Shown piece after piece: positions 1 through 11,200 of a stretch of DNA of 64,000 nucleotides. The first letter of the stretch is position 1. Every line of letters begins with the position of its first letter. The position numbers and the translations under genes were made by a program. The notes beneath the pieces were generated by a model. That model made no database searches and was not told the origin of the DNA. It was given only the letters and a program-made list of their open reading frames with translations. This stretch comes from Petasospora fabianii (lineage: Eukaryota > Ascomycota > Saccharomycetes > Phaffomycetales > Wickerhamomycetaceae), in NCBI GenBank assembly GCA_022641835.1, contig CP048715.1, positions 124,001 to 188,000 on the forward strand. The letters run 5' to 3'.

Positions 1-1640
1 GGGAAGGAAAGACGTCTTTCGAGACTGTTCTTGAAAGTCTGATCATCAGTCAGTATGTTTACACCACAGACACCACCAGATATCTCGACACATTGCTGCA
101 GAGCTTGACAAAGTGCTTCATCTGTAGTCACTTCATCTGATGTTTCGTACGCCTCCTTGTCTTGTTCTTTCTTTCTCTGTGGAAATGATCCTGAAGGGAA
201 TGCGGTATCATCACCTTGAAGCTTTTTTGGAAGACCTCTAATCTTATCAACTCCTGATCTGAGCGCAGAAGCACTCATCAGGGCAGACTGTGGACTGCGT
301 GCAATGTTGTAATCAAATTGTTTCAAGTCACGCAAGTCACCTTTACCATACCATAGATAGTGAAGTCTTGGACTGCAAGTGAAGTACTTGATTGCCTTAT
401 CTAAATCTGTGGTCAACACGTTTCGAGCAGCATTTTCGGAACCCAGCTTTCCTGAGATATCGTGAACTGTGGACTTGACAACCTTCTTCAGTTTATCAGA
501 TGTCGAATTCTTAGACGTGACTCTGAACAGTTTTTCAACGGTGATTGGATCTAAATACCATGTTCGAGTCAAGTTGTTGGCCTTTTGGAACTTTCCAACG
601 TTGACTCTAAAATTGAAATAGTTAAATGGCTCCTTTGGGAAGTCTACTGAAGCCATGTCAAGTCTGTAAAGACAACTTAGAACGAAACCCAAAATGGCAG
701 AGATTGTAGTTGGACCAAGAATTCCATCCTTAGGAATGGTTCCATAGTAGAGTGATCCAAAGAGATTCCACCAGTCCTTGATTTTGGCCTCTGTAATGTT
801 ACAAAGTAGCCCATCAACAAAGAGGGGATCTAATAGTTTGAAGTCAACGAGACATATCTGTATCAGTGTCACGAGTTCCTTCACAGCATACGGGATGTCA
901 ACCTTTGGATGTGTCTTGTAAATCTGCCTGAACTTATCCTCACAGGCATCAGAAGGTAAACACAAGAAAAGTGCTGATCTTCCACCACAGTTCATTCTTC
1001 GCAGATTGACGTTAACTTTAAAGAGATCCCACACATCTTCCACACGACCAGATGGGATGGGGATGAGGTTCAAGTGAGATGGGAATGATGAAAGGTTTGT
1101 GATGAACATGTAACCATGTTCTGTCTCTTTGAGCTTAGCACCGGAATTTTCAATCTCCTCAATGAACTTTGTGAGCTTATCGGACCATTGTGATGTATCA
1201 CGCGGTATACGTACTCTCCCCGCTTTAATCTTGTGTAGACTGTCACCGGTGTAGGAGGTGATGACTGTGGAGTACTGACGATCGCACGCCCATTGCTCAA
1301 CGATGTAGATTTCAAATCCGGTGATGGTGACATATTTGTAAACGTCCTTGGAGAAGATTGATTGAAGTGCCTGGAGATCCGGGAAGACATATGGAACCGT
1401 TTCAGTGGCTTCGGGTTCCTCGGACTCAGGCCTCGAGCCGTTGAGGGAGATATTTGAGTGGCTGAACTGTCGAACATGTCTCGTGAGGGGGGTATTGTTC
1501 GAAGACATGGTTTCTCCACCACGAGGTGAAGTGTGGTCTTCAAGTGTTGGGGTAAAGTTTGAGTGGATGTGTGTACCTGTCTTATGCTTAGGACTGTGTG
1601 GCGACTGCAGCGGTTCGACCTGCGACACTGACGGAGCCAT
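1..1640 (-). CDS. STB6-like (Sin3-binding family) protein, C-terminus outside window
   Basis: An open minus-strand frame runs from an ATG at 1640 to the left edge without a stop, giving about 546 residues. The first ~70 residues are Ser/Thr-rich and low in complexity. The conserved part starts near the YVFPDLQALQSIF motif and continues through segments such as FEIYIVEQWA and MNCGGRSALF. I recognise this pattern from the fungal STB2/STB6 family. In S. cerevisiae those proteins were found as Sin3 binders and are linked to the Sin3/Rpd3 histone deacetylase, but their biochemical role is poorly known. The gene diverges from VPH1 with about 380 bp between the two start codons. The family call comes from memory of motifs. 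That this is a real partial gene is clear from the long open frame and sensible protein composition. Confidence 0.62.
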   Translation of the reverse strand, partial: MAPSVSQVEPLQSPHSPKHKTGTHIHSNFTPTLEDHTSPRGGETMSSNNTPLTRHVRQFSHSNISLNGSRPESEEPEATETVPYVFPDLQALQSIFSKDVYKYVTITGFEIYIVEQWACDRQYSTVITSYTGDSLHKIKAGRVRIPRDTSQWSDKLTKFIEEIENSGAKLKETEHGYMFITNLSSFPSHLNLIPIPSGRVEDVWDLFKVNVNLRRMNCGGRSALFLCLPSDACEDKFRQIYKTHPKVDIPYAVKELVTLIQICLVDFKLLDPLFVDGLLCNITEAKIKDWWNLFGSLYYGTIPKDGILGPTTISAILGFVLSCLYRLDMASVDFPKEPFNYFNFRVNVGKFQKANNLTRTWYLDPITVEKLFRVTSKNSTSDKLKKVVKSTVHDISGKLGSENAARNVLTTDLDKAIKYFTCSPRLHYLWYGKGDLRDLKQFDYNIARSPQSALMSASALRSGVDKIRGLPKKLQGDDTAFPSGSFPQRKKEQDKEAYETSDEVTTDEALCQALQQCVEISGGVCGVNILTDDQTFKNSLERRLSF

Positions 1641-2021
1641 CCTAGATGGTTGCAGCAGTAAAAAGAAGAAAACTAGCTGGTCGTGATCCACTAAAGTAGA
1701 TGGTTAATCCTGTGGCGATTGAAGAAAACTCGTTCCGAAGTTCCAGGTGATGGGCAGATTGGTAAAGTGTAAGCGAACTGATACTGCCTCAAAAGGTGGT
1801 GTGCGGGTGTTATCGACCCTTTTTGTTTTAAAAGGTGAAGAATTCCGGTTTCTCCAGAAACGACTTAAATTCCGGATCTGGGCATTTCGCGAAAACCCAT
1901 TACGTATTGGGCTAGATCGAAGTATGAGAAGGCCGGTACCACCGTGTCACCTCCCGCTCGGTCATATCACCACGAAGAACGGCACAAGACCAGCACTGGA
2001 TTCTCCTCATAAATCAGCGCA
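1641..2021. other. Divergent promoter region, STB6-like / VPH1
   Basis: This 381 bp stretch separates the two start codons. The short open frames in it do not resemble a protein. I see no strong TATA box or repeat. Confidence 0.5.
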
Positions 2022-4677
2022 ATGTCCACAGATGAGGCAATTTTCCGTGAGTTTGTCAACTCCCAACTGGGGCGCCATTGCTGGGCAGAATCCTGTGGTT
2101 ACGCGGCTGTGGCACCCCTAACTGCTATCCTGTTGCCAATGGCCCAGCCAGACGAGCCATGGTAGCATATATGGTCCCTTTCCTATCATTGATTGCAACT
2201 ACTAACATTTATGTGCTTTAGGCTCTGCGGACATGTCGCTTGTACAACTGTACATCCCCTCCGAACTGGCGAGAGATGTCACACAGGCACTCGGTGATCT
2301 GGGAAACATCCAGTTCCTTGATCTGAACAAGGAAGTCAGTGCATTTCAGAGAACTTTCGTCAAGGAACTCAGAAGGCTCGATAATACCGAGCGTCAGCTC
2401 CGCTATCTCAATGGCGTCATCGAAAAGCAACACAACTTAATCATTGCACACAACCCGCTCCTGGTTCTTTCGCCGAATACTGTCTCGAACATTGAACAGT
2501 TGACTTCCGAGGTCAATGCTATGGAGGGAAGAGTGTCTCAGTTGGAGACATCATTTGAAGATCTGAATAAGAGACACTCAGGACTCATCGAACACAGATC
2601 TGTTCTCAACGTTTCCAGGTCATTTTTCGATAACAACATTGAGCACCAAGCTAGAATCAGTATAGATCAAGTCGATGATGCTCCTCTTCTCTTGGAGCAA
2701 GAGAGTCTCGAGGCAGGTATCCAGTTGTCCAATTTACAAGAACTTGCACTTAACTATGTTGTTGGTTCCATTCCAAGAGCAAAAGTGGATGTCCTGAATA
2801 AGATTCTCTGGAGAGCATTGAGGGGTAATTTATTCATGAACCATGCACCAATTGACGAACCAGTATTGGACCCACGCTCTGGTGAATTGGTTGACAAGGA
2901 CGCTTTTATTGTGTTCACACACGGTGAGCTGTTGCTGAACAGAGTTAGAAAGATTATAGACTCCCTTGATGGGCACGTTTACAGAGATATTCATTCCGAT
3001 GCTGACTTCTACCATCAGACCCTTCAGCAGCTCAACACACAAATTGGAGACTTGAATCAGGTCTTGGAGAGTACACACCAACAACTACATACTGAACTGT
3101 TTGTCATTGCTGATCAATTGGAGACATGGCAGGCCATTATCAGAAGAGAAAAGATGATATACACAGCATTGAACATGTTCAAGGATGGAAGTCGTGGTTT
3201 GGTATGCGAAGGCTGGGTTCCAACATCCGAAATTGATACAGTTAGAAACGTCTTGAGGGATGTGGAGGGATCCGGTCAGGCTGTGCTCACGCTCTTGGCC
3301 ACCAACAAGTCACCTCCAACATTCCACCGTACAAACAAATTCACACAAGCCTTCCAGTCCATCGTTGATGCTTATGGTATTGCAACTTACCAAGAGGTTA
3401 ACCCAGGTCTCGCCACTGTTGTCACTTTCCCATTCATGTTTGCCATCATGTTCGGTGATCTCGGTCACGGATTTATTGTTTTCCTTGTCGCCCTCACGTT
3501 GGTCCTCAATGAAAAGAGCCTCTTACATCAGAAGAAGGATGAGATCTTTGACATGGCCTTTAATGGCCGTTACATTATCCTGCTCATGGGTATTTTTTCC
3601 ATGTACACAGGATTACTCTATAACGATATATTCTCCAAGAGTATGACCTTGTTCAAATCCGGCTGGGAATGGCCAGAGAGCTTCAAAGAGGGCGAGACAG
3701 TTCTTGCAACGAAGGTGGGTAACTACCCAATAGGGTTGGATTGGGCTTGGCACGGAACTGAGAATAACTTGATCTTCACCAACTCCTACAAGATGAAATT
3801 ATCCATCTTGATGGGTTTCGTGCACATGTCTTACTCCTTCATGCTCTCACTTGTTAACTACAGACACAGACAATCCAGAGTTGATATCATTGGTAACTTT
3901 ATTCCAGGTCTCGTATTCATGCAATCCATTTTTGGTTACCTCTCATTTACAATCGTGTACAAATGGTGTGTTGACTGGATTGCTTTGGACAAACCTGCTC
4001 CAGGTTTGCTCAACATGCTGATCAACATGTTCTTGGCCCCAGGATCAGTCGAAGACGAGCTCTTTCCATTTCAGGCACCGCTGCAGGTAGTGCTCCTGCT
4101 CCTTGCTGCTGTGTGTGTCCCGACACTCCTGCTTTACAAACCAATGACCCTCCGTCGTCAGAATGGTAATGCCAAGGAGGCTGGGTATGCCAACTTGCAC
4201 GACATGTCACACAGCTCAACTGTCCTGGAGAGCGAGGAGAATGCTGGCGATGATTTCCTTGTCTCTCATTTCGAAGAGCCGGAAGAGTTCAACTTTGGTG
4301 ATGTGATGATTCATCAAGTTATCCATACCATTGAGTTCTGCCTAAACTGTGTCTCCCATACAGCTTCGTACTTGAGATTGTGGGCCCTTTCATTGGCTCA
4401 CGCGCAGTTATCCTCTGTGCTGTGGGACATGACTATCAGCAACGCCTTCTCTTCCTCCAACCCCGGATCTCCAGCACAAGTTATCAAGACTGTTATTCTC
4501 TTTGCCATGTGGTTCTGTTTGACAGTAGCTATCTTGGTTATGATGGAAGGTACCTCTGCCATGTTGCACTCGTTGCGTTTGCACTGGGTCGAGGCCATGT
4601 CCAAGTTCTTTGAGGGTGAGGGTTATGCCTATGAGCCATTCACCTTCAAGCACATCAACGAAGCTCCTGCTGAATGA
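2022..4677 (+). CDS. VPH1: V-type H+-ATPase V0 subunit a (two exons)
   Basis: Subunit a of the vacuolar proton pump carries protons through the V0 sector together with the c-ring. Exon 1 is 2022..2046 and exon 2 is 2222..4677, separated by a 175-nt intron with GTGAGT donor, TACTAAC branch point (2200..2206) and TTTAG acceptor. Splicing gives an 826-aa protein starting MSTDEAIFRSADMSLVQ, which matches the family N-terminus (yeast Vph1 has EEAIFRSAEMALVQ). Starting at the ATG at 2233 would lose these conserved 12 residues. The N-terminal half is cytosolic and partly coiled coil. The C-terminal half has about eight membrane segments. The essential arginine lies in YLRLWALSLAHAQLS (about R727) and a second conserved Arg is near R794. 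Only one such gene is visible, so whether it plays the Vph1 (vacuole) or Stv1 (Golgi) role cannot be told. Confidence 0.96.
2047..2221 (+). other. Intron of VPH1 (175 nt)
   Basis: Donor GTGAGT, perfect branch point TACTAAC at 2200..2206, acceptor TTTAG. It joins a codon split C|GC (Arg10 region) in frame and restores conserved residues. Confidence 0.93.
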
Positions 4678-4818
4678 TTCCCTGGTCAGATGTTTAAGAA
4701 TGGTACACATCTAGCATACGTTTTGTAGATTGCTGCCTTCTCTAGATATTCTTGTTTAACTCCTTACATACATTATGAAACTCATTGACAGGTGATGTAG
4801 ATGCATATAATTTTCCTT

Positions 4819-6228
4819 CTAAATAGAACAATGGGCTTCGCCTGTATCATGAGCTGCTTTCATCAAAGTTTGCGTTGAGGAGATGATCATCGTAGCGAAG
4901 CCAAATGCGATAGTACCCCAATATGGAAGCTTCTTCTTCCATGATTTTGTAGAACCTGTGATCTTCAAGTTACACATTGGTGGCAAGATGAATGCCATGA
5001 TGGAGGCAGCAACAGCACCAATGAGTTCGAACAGAGCACCAAGGTTACAAGTCAAAAGAGAGATACCCATTGTGATAAGGACAAGTATCGTGGTGAGAAT
5101 AATGTGGGCAGGTGTTGACAAATCTGGGGATTTTGGATGGCTTATATAGTACAAGTCTCTAAGAACGTCACGTAACACGAAGAGTTCGAGTGGATATGTC
5201 GTAACCATGTTAAAGCCGAAGCAGAAGCGGGCAATGTTGACGATTGGATCATCACCTGGGAAGTTGTTGAGAATATTACCTTTAGTCTTGTCTTTGAATA
5301 TGAGGAACCCGCCAAAACCAATGAGTCCAAGGGCAATCATGGACACGAAACAACTAGCGTGTGTTAGTTTGGCGAAACGATTTAAACTTGGATTTTTGAG
5401 AGAGTGGAAGATGAAGCTGGTGTTATGGTGGCATACGAGCGCAAATGAAATGACGGAAACACCTTGAAAGATTCTTGGTGTGATGAAAACGGAGCTCACC
5501 GACAGCTTACCACGAAGCTCACTTGACATCTGTGGTCCTCGTATCAAAACGATTATGATGATGACGGACATGCTGACAAGAGCGAGCGCACTCGCCTTTG
5601 CAAGTTTGGAGATGTCCTTGCTGAGGGACAGAGGAAAGGACACGCACATTGTTACCAGCACAATGATGACGTTTCTTCCAAAGAGAAACTTCAAGAATCC
5701 ATTATCTTTGTAGGAGGGGAAGAAAGATCGTAGAATATGGGGGAAAGTGTCTCCAATAATGATACAGAATCCTATAGCACCTCCGAATGCAAACAACGCC
5801 TGCGTCATTATGATGACAACCTTACCAGTCTTACCGAAACAGTACTCCACGGTATCTTGATACGTTGTTTTGCCTGAAAGCTTCAAGTTGATGACAATGA
5901 GTCGTATCGTAAAGTCCACAAGAATGGTCAATAGTACCAATGCGACAGCACCACCGACAAGACCACAGTTACTCATGGCAAACGGCGTTCCAATGGCACC
6001 GGCACCCAAAATAGAGTTCGCCATATTCATGAATGCCATTTTGAGGTTGGACTTATTCAACTTCTCCAGCTGGAAGGGCTCCACTTCCTGTTCGGGATCA
6101 GTGAGTCTGTCTTGCACCGCGTAGTCGAGCGACTCGAGGTCCGAGAAGTTGTCGAGCTCAAAGCTGAGACGATCGTCTGCATTGTCGTTGTCACGTTGCG
6201 GCACATTAGAGTATTTGGTCTGTGCCAT
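4819..6228 (-). CDS. AVT2: Vacuolar-type amino acid transporter, AVT2-like
   Basis: This is a member of the amino acid/auxin permease (AAAP, SLC38-like) superfamily. From the ATG at 6228 it encodes 469 aa, close to the ~480 aa of S. cerevisiae Avt2. The N-terminal ~65 residues are acidic and soluble. The first membrane helix carries MAFMNMANSILGAGAIGTPFA, the family's substrate-binding helix, and about ten more helices follow. The frame is open upstream to an ATG at 6390 (54 more residues). That extension is unlike the family and is probably 5' leader, although it cannot be excluded. The gene converges on VPH1 with 141 bp between the stops. It is followed upstream by FUN26 in the same orientation. 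Substrate and membrane (vacuole or ER) are inferred from the family only. Confidence 0.82.
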   Translation of the reverse strand: MAQTKYSNVPQRDNDNADDRLSFELDNFSDLESLDYAVQDRLTDPEQEVEPFQLEKLNKSNLKMAFMNMANSILGAGAIGTPFAMSNCGLVGGAVALVLLTILVDFTIRLIVINLKLSGKTTYQDTVEYCFGKTGKVVIIMTQALFAFGGAIGFCIIIGDTFPHILRSFFPSYKDNGFLKFLFGRNVIIVLVTMCVSFPLSLSKDISKLAKASALALVSMSVIIIIVLIRGPQMSSELRGKLSVSSVFITPRIFQGVSVISFALVCHHNTSFIFHSLKNPSLNRFAKLTHASCFVSMIALGLIGFGGFLIFKDKTKGNILNNFPGDDPIVNIARFCFGFNMVTTYPLELFVLRDVLRDLYYISHPKSPDLSTPAHIILTTILVLITMGISLLTCNLGALFELIGAVAASIMAFILPPMCNLKITGSTKSWKKKLPYWGTIAFGFATMIISSTQTLMKAAHDTGEAHCSI

Positions 6229-6478
6229 GGTAGACTTCCCGGATGTCAAAATTAGCATGTATTTCTTGGAGAGATAAAGAGCTGAGAGATGGCTGCGCTT
6301 GTATTGTAGGCAGCAGTTGATTTGCCCGTGATCAGATGGCAGGCCTTCCAGCGTTGCCGACACTCTAGTGTTGGAGGGAGAAAGCGCCATTCTACTACTA
6401 TACCAATGTCAGATACTTACATGCAGTGTTCATAAGATGGAAAATGCAGATTTATAGTTATGATCGCCAGAGGCCTGT

Positions 6479-7810
6479 CTAGCCTACCAATGGAACAAAG
6501 ATGTAGCTTAACACACTTCCGAGCAGGAGCCCAACACTCAAGAACACAGTACTGAAACCTCCAGCAGCTTCTTTCTCGTTATCTTCAACGTACGGACCAA
6601 CATTCATGAAGGCACAACTGAGAGAGTGGCCATTTGTGAAGCCAAATAGGAACTGAATGAGAAGGTAGAAGGTATCTGACTTAATCACAGCATGACCTTT
6701 CCTACTGTCAAGATTGCACATCAAGAGGAATGGGACAAAGACAAATCTCGCAATTGTGTAGACGAAAAGTTTGACATCGTTTGTGATGACGAGATTTTCA
6801 TAGCCACATGCAATACGACCTATGAGATCACCAATGTTCCAAACGAGGAATGCAAAAGGGATAAATATCGGGTCTGATGTGAGCTTCCAGTCTGTGTGGA
6901 CAGATGTCACGTTGGATGCAAATATCGGGAAGATTAGTGTAACCACAAATGCCATGACGATGGAGAGGACAATGAATTTCAGCTTGTTGAAGAGAGTCAT
7001 GAATGGAACATAGTTACTGTTCTGCTCACCAGAGGATGCGGTCGCCTCTTCGTCAGAAGTGGATGAAACACCTGGTTCACCATCGATTTTGTACGTCACC
7101 ACAAACAAGATACCTGCCAGCAGGGTGATGACACTTGTCATGGCAAAATAGATGACGATGCTTGCAGAACTTTTCTCTCTATGACCGGAGTAGATCAATT
7201 CCGAGATCATGAGCGAAAGCGATGGAAGGACTCCAGCAATGGCCTGCCCCACCATAGTTCCCTGAGCGTACTCCGGACCACGGACGTTTGCAAGCGCCAT
7301 ACAACCGTTCTGTTGGAGTGCCGTCCCTAAAGAACTGAGAAGAACGAGGAGCATGATGAACACGAAGTAGCTTGTGCTGTGTAGATTCGGATCGATGAGC
7401 TCGATGAGTGCTAGGATGACAAAACATGAAAAGTTGAGAGCGTTGCCCCTGAAGATTCTCTTGGAGTAGTTGGCATTCTGTCTCGTGGAGAGAACAGAGT
7501 TGAAGCACAGACTGGTAAGTGTGGATACAGTCATCATCGTAGACGAGTAGTTCTTTCCAAGTGGTGAGTCAGCTCCGAACTTGGCGATGAAGTAGCCTGA
7601 TGCGGAAAGGAAGCAATTCCACGGCCAGAGAAGGGCAACACCTAGCAAGAGGAAAGACGAGTAACGAAGCTGTGTCACTGTCAAAGTGATGCGTCCAACC
7701 TGGAGGAGGACGCGTTCTGGAACCACATGGTCGTGCGTGGATCCGTCTGGAGAGCCGTATCGGCTCAAGGACTCGTAGCGCGGGTTGTTGTCGGCGTCTT
7801 TCATAAGCAT
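6479..7810 (-). CDS. FUN26: Equilibrative nucleoside transporter, FUN26-like
   Basis: The 443-aa protein belongs to the SLC29/ENT family. A hydrophilic N-terminus of about 45 residues is followed by about eleven predicted membrane helices. The first helix carries ALLWPWNCFLSASGYF, the hallmark ENT motif, and a charged loop with acidic and Ser residues lies near the middle. In S. cerevisiae Fun26 moves nucleosides and nucleobases across the vacuolar membrane, and a similar place is inferred here. A second ATG two codons downstream would change little. It lies tail to head with AVT2, 250 bp apart. It is somewhat shorter than S. cerevisiae Fun26 (517 aa), mainly at the N-terminus. Confidence 0.88.
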   Translation of the reverse strand: MLMKDADNNPRYESLSRYGSPDGSTHDHVVPERVLLQVGRITLTVTQLRYSSFLLLGVALLWPWNCFLSASGYFIAKFGADSPLGKNYSSTMMTVSTLTSLCFNSVLSTRQNANYSKRIFRGNALNFSCFVILALIELIDPNLHSTSYFVFIMLLVLLSSLGTALQQNGCMALANVRGPEYAQGTMVGQAIAGVLPSLSLMISELIYSGHREKSSASIVIYFAMTSVITLLAGILFVVTYKIDGEPGVSSTSDEEATASSGEQNSNYVPFMTLFNKLKFIVLSIVMAFVVTLIFPIFASNVTSVHTDWKLTSDPIFIPFAFLVWNIGDLIGRIACGYENLVITNDVKLFVYTIARFVFVPFLLMCNLDSRKGHAVIKSDTFYLLIQFLFGFTNGHSLSCAFMNVGPYVEDNEKEAAGGFSTVFLSVGLLLGSVLSYIFVPLVG

Positions 7811-8234
7811 GGAGGCTCCCGTGGTATTTACGACGTGGAGAGCGATTGGTCTGAATATTTATATAAGCTGGCGTTAGGTGAGAACACGCCAGGTTCCAGG
7901 GCATCGGCGAATGATGATGTTTACTCAAATCGCAAGCAGAGCTTCCTCGAAGATAAGCAAAAGCGCGAGCAGAAACGGGTCGTCCCCTAAACAACGATCG
8001 TCGCTGCATTCAAACCTAGAGAAGCGAGCGCCTGGCTAGTGTAAGTCATAGGTGGAAAAACGTTAGCTATCATCTAAAGTGCCAACTATATCGATCATAA
8101 GCGAAGCAACAGCAGCAGCTTCAACTGAGTGTATCTCATCTACAAACTACTAGCTGCTTTAACACTACATTATTAGGACGTGGTAAATGCCATAGGAATT
8201 CGTAAGACGTGATTAAATAGCGTAGGCACACAGA
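7811..8234. other. Intergenic region, FUN26 promoter and ULP2 3' end
   Basis: 424 bp between two genes on the minus strand. It should hold the FUN26 promoter next to 7811 and the ULP2 terminator near 8234. No RNA gene or repeat is evident. Confidence 0.5.
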
Positions 8235-11200
8235 TTAGGAGGATTTAGGCATCATGACTGGTGCAGAACGTTTGGATTGGGATGCTGATTGATGATCAGA
8301 GTCGGAATCAATCACGACGCTGCCTTGACTAGTGGTCCTCTCTTGCCCCTGTGCTCCCTTTTTCTTATGAGGTCCTTGCCCATGGAAGCCATAACTGGAA
8401 AGGTCTTTCAGTAGACGCCGTGGAGTCGAGGGCACACTAGTTGGTGATCTAGCACCGTTGTCAGACTCGGGTGTCGTGTGGCCATTAGTGATCTCATGCT
8501 GGGAGAGATGTGACTTTTTATCCATCTTGTCCTTCTTTTCCTGCTTCTGCTTCCTAGCGTTCTCACTTTCACCTTCATCTGGGTTGACTTCTGAGGAAGA
8601 GCTGCCACTGGAATCAATGTCAACAACTTCGTTTTTAGCATCTTCTTGGGAAGCCTCAACTTGAAGTGTAACGGGACCAATCTTCTTCCAAGGGTTCTCA
8701 TCCTCAATGTATTCGATAGAGACCTTCCTGCCCAATTGATCATTAGACGGGGTAGTGCTCGACTGGCGCACCCCTTCCTCCACAGTATCTTCGATATCGG
8801 AGATTATATGCACCTCGTCTTTGTTCTCATTGTCACCAGCAGGCATATCCACCTGCTCAACTTGTGATCCCTCAGCCACATCCTTCTCGCCTGATACAAC
8901 CTGGTCATCAACATTGTTGTCAAAATTCAGCTGTATCATCCGTTCACGAGGCAGTAAACGGTTGGGTTCAACACTGACATTGTCATCATCATTAGCATTC
9001 TTGTCATCATCATCAGTAGCCCCAGAATCCACCTCGTCAAGTTTTGGGGACTCACCAGCAGAGGCACTCAATTCTAGTTCATTCATGTCATCCCCGATGG
9101 CATCAACATCATTGTCTGGTGAAGATTCCTCCTTTAAAACCTCTTGAGTACCATGAGGGGTGATCTGAGTCAGCTTTTGGTAGTTTCTTTTCGAGCGAGC
9201 TGCCTGGGAGTCCGGGATGAGAGAAGGGGTCAGATCCTCAGAGTTAGATGACTCAAGGAGAGGGCCTTGCTGGGTGTCATTGATCACCAAATCGTCAGAC
9301 TTGACAGATGATTCACCAACACCATCTGAGATGAGCTTGAAAGCATCATTTGCGAGTCTTCTCCGAGACAATTGATCCTCCACTTTGTTCTCGTCCTCAG
9401 CATTCACAGATGGAGTAGTATCACCCTTCTCAGTCTTTTCAACAGATGGCTCCCTTGAAGAAGAGCTGGAGTTCTTGGTAGTGGTAGCGGTTCCGCTTTT
9501 CCCACCTTGCTTGGACATATGAAACGTGTCAGCATCAGTGAACATAAATAAGTCTTCCTCGTCATCTTCTTCATCAGGCCCTCTCTTAGTATCCGCAGCG
9601 TCATCTCCCTCTTCCTCTTCGGGTGGAGCATCACCTCTGTCAATCATTTCCGTTTGAAGGTCTTTCAATACCGCTCTCAATCTACCTCTCCACCCATCTC
9701 TCTCCTTCTCCTTGAAAACAGCTCTGATCTCATTCCGTTTAGGCTTCTCCTGCTCCCAGATATTGATCACGTCATCATGGTTATGCAAGAACTTGAAGAT
9801 GTTATAAAGAACATGAATACCGCAGTCGTTAAAGTTTGGCTGTTTTGGAACTGCACCCACCTTGAATCTGAACCTCTTCGGTGAAATGCGTCTATTGTGT
9901 TTGTCAAGCATGTACTCAATGATGAAAGTTCTGATTGGGTTGATAATCTTTTCATGGTTCTGAGCAAGTGAGTCAAAGACATAGACGGTGCAGACCTCAT
10001 GGGGATCCTCCTTCAGCAAACCACGAAGATTGGTGACAATGGAACAGTACCAGTGGAGAGCCTCATTGATGGGAATGATTGCAAAGTCTTTCTCCATGAG
10101 GTCGATTTTGGAGACCCATCTTTTGATGTTCTCATAGTGTTGCTTGGAGGAGTTGAGCTTAGTGAAAAAAAATGTTGAAAATGCATGGAAGTCCTTCCTC
10201 GTGAGACTGCCCTCGTTTACTTTTTCGTCAGTGAAGTACTTCGTGAAGAAGTCAATCAAGGTGTCATTAACCCACTGTCTTGATTCCAGAGTACGATAGT
10301 CAGAATCACGGATGGTGAAAACGGATGAATCGGCGAATGTGTACTTGAGTGCAGGCTTGAATGGAACACGAGGCTGGCGCGTTTTTCTTGGAGGGGTAGC
10401 CGGTTGGATGTCATCGACGAGGATTGGTTCAAATGTGTCTTTCTGTGTTGATGATCTCGTCTGGCGTGAGGTTGCGAGGAGTTTTGTCTGATAAAATGCA
10501 TCTGGTGGCGTAGCTGGAGCTCTCGTAGTGATGTTGGAAGTTGTATTTTCGGATTTGGAGTCATCCTCCTCGGTGGTAAGCTGTGATTGGGAGCCTGGCA
10601 AGCTGACAACTTTACCCTTCTTCGTTTTGGCCATGCGAGGGTTCTTCAAAGAGGCAAAGTCTTTCTTCAGTTTGCTTACACGTTCTCCTTTCCTTATAAG
10701 ATTCTCAAGATCAACCGCATTACACTTTTCGATGGTCATCATGTTGGATTTGGTCTGCATTAAGCATTCCTTCCATATGGAGATGAATTTTTCCTGGTTG
10801 TTCTTTGAGACCTGGAGCTGGATATCTTTAAACCGGCTCTCCAGCAGCCTGCCTATCTTGAAGTGAATCACGGTATCAGCAAACTTGAGCGAATCAATGT
10901 CAGAAATGGCAATCTTTGTTAAGGTCTTGTCGTCGTCGGTGATGCGAGCTGTCTCAAAGTCCGTAGTGAACTCAAAGCGTAGTCCACCTTTATTGATGAT
11001 ATCCCTGAAGCCGCTTCCATAGTACACCTTAGATATTGGCAGTGAGACTCTAGTGTAGTCCACCACACTGGTTACACCTTTTTGGTAGTCATAGACCTCG
11101 AGTACCTTCTCCTTGACGATCTTGAAGTCGTTCATCTCAGTATCACTAAGAACAAGCTCCTTTTTCTTCGGATCTGGATATCCTGAAACGGATTCGAATC

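Noticed and set aside
1747-2121. 124-codon plus-strand frame before VPH1
   Set aside because: Overlaps the VPH1 promoter, exon 1 and intron in another frame. Composition is not protein-like.
6229-6390. 54-residue N-terminal extension of AVT2
   Set aside because: The frame is open but the sequence has several Cys and no family character. The ATG at 6228 gives the normal family length.
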